A stretch of DNA of 64,000 nt. Source: Latilactobacillus graminis DSM 20719. Lineage in GTDB: Bacteria > Bacillota > Bacilli > Lactobacillales > Lactobacillaceae. How positions within the stretch are numbered: the stretch's first letter is position 1; each line of letters begins with the position of its first letter. The DNA is taken from the NCBI RefSeq assembly GCF_001436415.1, contig NZ_AYZB01000058.1:62001-126000 (forward strand), in the 5' to 3' direction. Made by a program: the position numbers and the translations under genes. Shown here one piece after another: positions 62,831 through 64,000 of this stretch. The notes below the pieces were generated by a model. That model ran no database searches. It was not told the DNA's origin and worked only from the letters and a program-made list of their open reading frames with translations.

Positions 62831-64000
62831 ATGGATATAAGAATAGCTGCAGAAGCAGATTTACAAATTAAAGTGATTAAAAGAGATGGGCGGATCTTAC
62901 CTTTTTCTGCGGATAAAATTGAACAGGCAGTTATTAAAGCCGCAAAAAATGTAAAGAACGAATTAGAACCATTAGATTATCAAATGTTAAACGCGATTGC
63001 CGATGATGTTGTGAGTGAAGTTGGTAGTCGTTTTGATAAAGATATCAAGATTTATGAATTGCAGAATATTGTGGAACATAAGTTATTGGAACATCATCAG
63101 TACGATATTGCACAAGCGTACATTAATTATCGGACACAACGGGATTTTGCCCGCAATAAAGCAACTGATATTAATTTTACGATTCAGAAATTATTGAAAA
63201 AAGACCAAAATGTGGTTAATGAAAACGCCAATAAAGATAGTCATGTTTTTAATACACAACGGGATTTAACAGCAGGCACCGTTGCTAAAGCCATGGGTTT
63301 GAAAATGCTACCTGATAAAGTGGCCAATGCCCACTTGAAAGGTGAGATTCATTGGCATGATTTGGATTATCAACCATACAGTCCAATGACTAATTGTTGT
63401 TTAATTGATTTTAAAGAAATGTTGAATCATGGCTTTAAAATTGGTAATGCTGAAGTTGAAGCCCCGCATTCAATTCAGACAGCTACGGCCCAAATGTCCC
63501 AAATTATTGCGAATGTTGCATCTAGTCAATATGGGGGGTGTTCAGCTGATCGAGTGGATGAATTACTAGCATCATTTGCTGAAAAAAATTACGCAAAACA
63601 TTTAGCAGATGCCCATAATTGGATTGACGGTGATGCTAAACAAAAAGACTATGCACAAGCTAAGACTGAAAAAGATATTTATGACGCTATGCAAGCGTTA
63701 GAATATGAAATCAATACTTTGTATTCTTCACAAGGACAGACGCCATTCACAACGCTGGGTTTTGGTTTAGGGAGTAGTTGGATTGAACGGGCAATTCAAA
63801 AAGCAATCCTTGCAATTCGCATTGAAGGGCTTGGCAAGGAAAAACGGACTGCAATCTTTCCAAAACTGGTTTTTACAGTTAAACGCGGATTGAACTTAAA
63901 TCCCAGTGACCCTAACTATGATATCAAACAGTTAGCGGTTGAATGTGCTACCAAACGAATGTATCCAGATGTATTAATGTACGATAAACTAGTTGAATTA
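62831..64000 (+). CDS. nrdD: Anaerobic ribonucleoside-triphosphate reductase, C-terminus cut by window edge
   Basis: The first 390 residues are visible. An N-terminal ATP-cone (IKVIKRDGRILPFSADKIEQAVIKAA, about residues 13-100) carries the allosteric site. Then HLKGEIHWHDLDYQPYSPMTNCCLIDF and HSIQTATAQMSQIIANVASSQYGGCSADR begin the glycyl-radical barrel. Q-G-Q-T-P-F-T-T-LGFG is typical. The class III enzyme makes dNTPs without oxygen and needs the NrdG activase, probably encoded beyond the edge. The ribosome site AAAGGAG lies 13 nt before the ATG, rather far. Confidence 0.97.
   Translation, partial: MDIRIAAEADLQIKVIKRDGRILPFSADKIEQAVIKAAKNVKNELEPLDYQMLNAIADDVVSEVGSRFDKDIKIYELQNIVEHKLLEHHQYDIAQAYINYRTQRDFARNKATDINFTIQKLLKKDQNVVNENANKDSHVFNTQRDLTAGTVAKAMGLKMLPDKVANAHLKGEIHWHDLDYQPYSPMTNCCLIDFKEMLNHGFKIGNAEVEAPHSIQTATAQMSQIIANVASSQYGGCSADRVDELLASFAEKNYAKHLADAHNWIDGDAKQKDYAQAKTEKDIYDAMQALEYEINTLYSSQGQTPFTTLGFGLGSSWIERAIQKAILAIRIEGLGKEKRTAIFPKLVFTVKRGLNLNPSDPNYDIKQLAVECATKRMYPDVLMYDKLVEL

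Overview
The window reads as one chromosome segment of a low-GC, facultatively fermentative lactic acid bacterium. Gene content (mevalonate pathway as separate thiolase, HMG-CoA reductase and HMG-CoA synthase genes; class II fructose-bisphosphate aldolase; DUF1827 next to clpE; HPr/enzyme I; DUF4828 and DUF3284 proteins; PTS beta-glucoside genes) fits Lactobacillaceae. My best guess is the Latilactobacillus sakei/curvatus group; this is by content only, not by a database match. There is no rRNA, CRISPR array, insertion sequence or prophage; one tRNA-Arg (CCU) is present.

Layout. 1-12.4 kb is housekeeping and sugar metabolism: an SPFH membrane protein with a stand-alone NfeD-like domain, a GH25-like membrane-anchored protein, an oxidoreductase, a DEAD-box helicase, a catabolite-controlled PTS IIA / DUF3284 / 6-phospho-beta-glucosidase block, tRNA-Arg, fba, an SMR exporter, a VIT-family transporter, an M29 aminopeptidase and a TetR regulator. 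12.4-17 kb holds a GtrB glycosyltransferase with two tandem GtrA flippases, flavodoxin, methionine aminopeptidase and a BrkB-like protein. 17.2-30.1 kb is a Wzx/Wzy-type exopolysaccharide cluster: LCP protein, Wzz/CpsC and CpsD kinase modules, priming transferase, then an AT-rich variable block of glycosyltransferases, polymerase, pyruvyl transferase, UDP-galactopyranose mutase, flippase and a decayed acyltransferase. Immediately after it come a sigma-70-family factor preceded by a ComK-like gene (possible competence control pair), then galU.

32.8-42.3 kb has peptide deformylase, a glutamine-type ABC transporter with fused binding protein and permease, a TIM-barrel protein, an M50-like membrane protease, a DUF1659/DUF2922 pair and the mevalonate operon. 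42.3-43.0 kb, apparently non-coding, holds the most interesting object: a free-standing transcription unit of about 455 nt with its own extended -10 promoter and intrinsic terminator, whose 5' and 3' ends are perfectly complementary, i.e. a candidate large structured RNA. 43-54 kb is repair, RNA modification and transport (nucleoside deoxyribosyltransferase, RlmD, RecX, MutY, AI-2E and CorC-like proteins, RF3). Both MutY and RlmD lack the cysteines for their usual iron-sulfur clusters. 54-64 kb carries a MucBP-like protein, DUF1827, CtsR-controlled clpE, ptsHI, a CopB-type copper ATPase behind a perfect cop-box palindrome, and the 5' part of nrdD.

How it fits together. PTS general proteins feed the beta-glucoside IIA; fba and galU supply glycolysis and UDP-glucose; glf would make UDP-galactofuranose for the exopolysaccharide; the mevalonate genes supply the isoprenoid carrier lipid used by CpsE, GtrB and the flippase. 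Functions are inferred from motifs read by eye; no database search was run.
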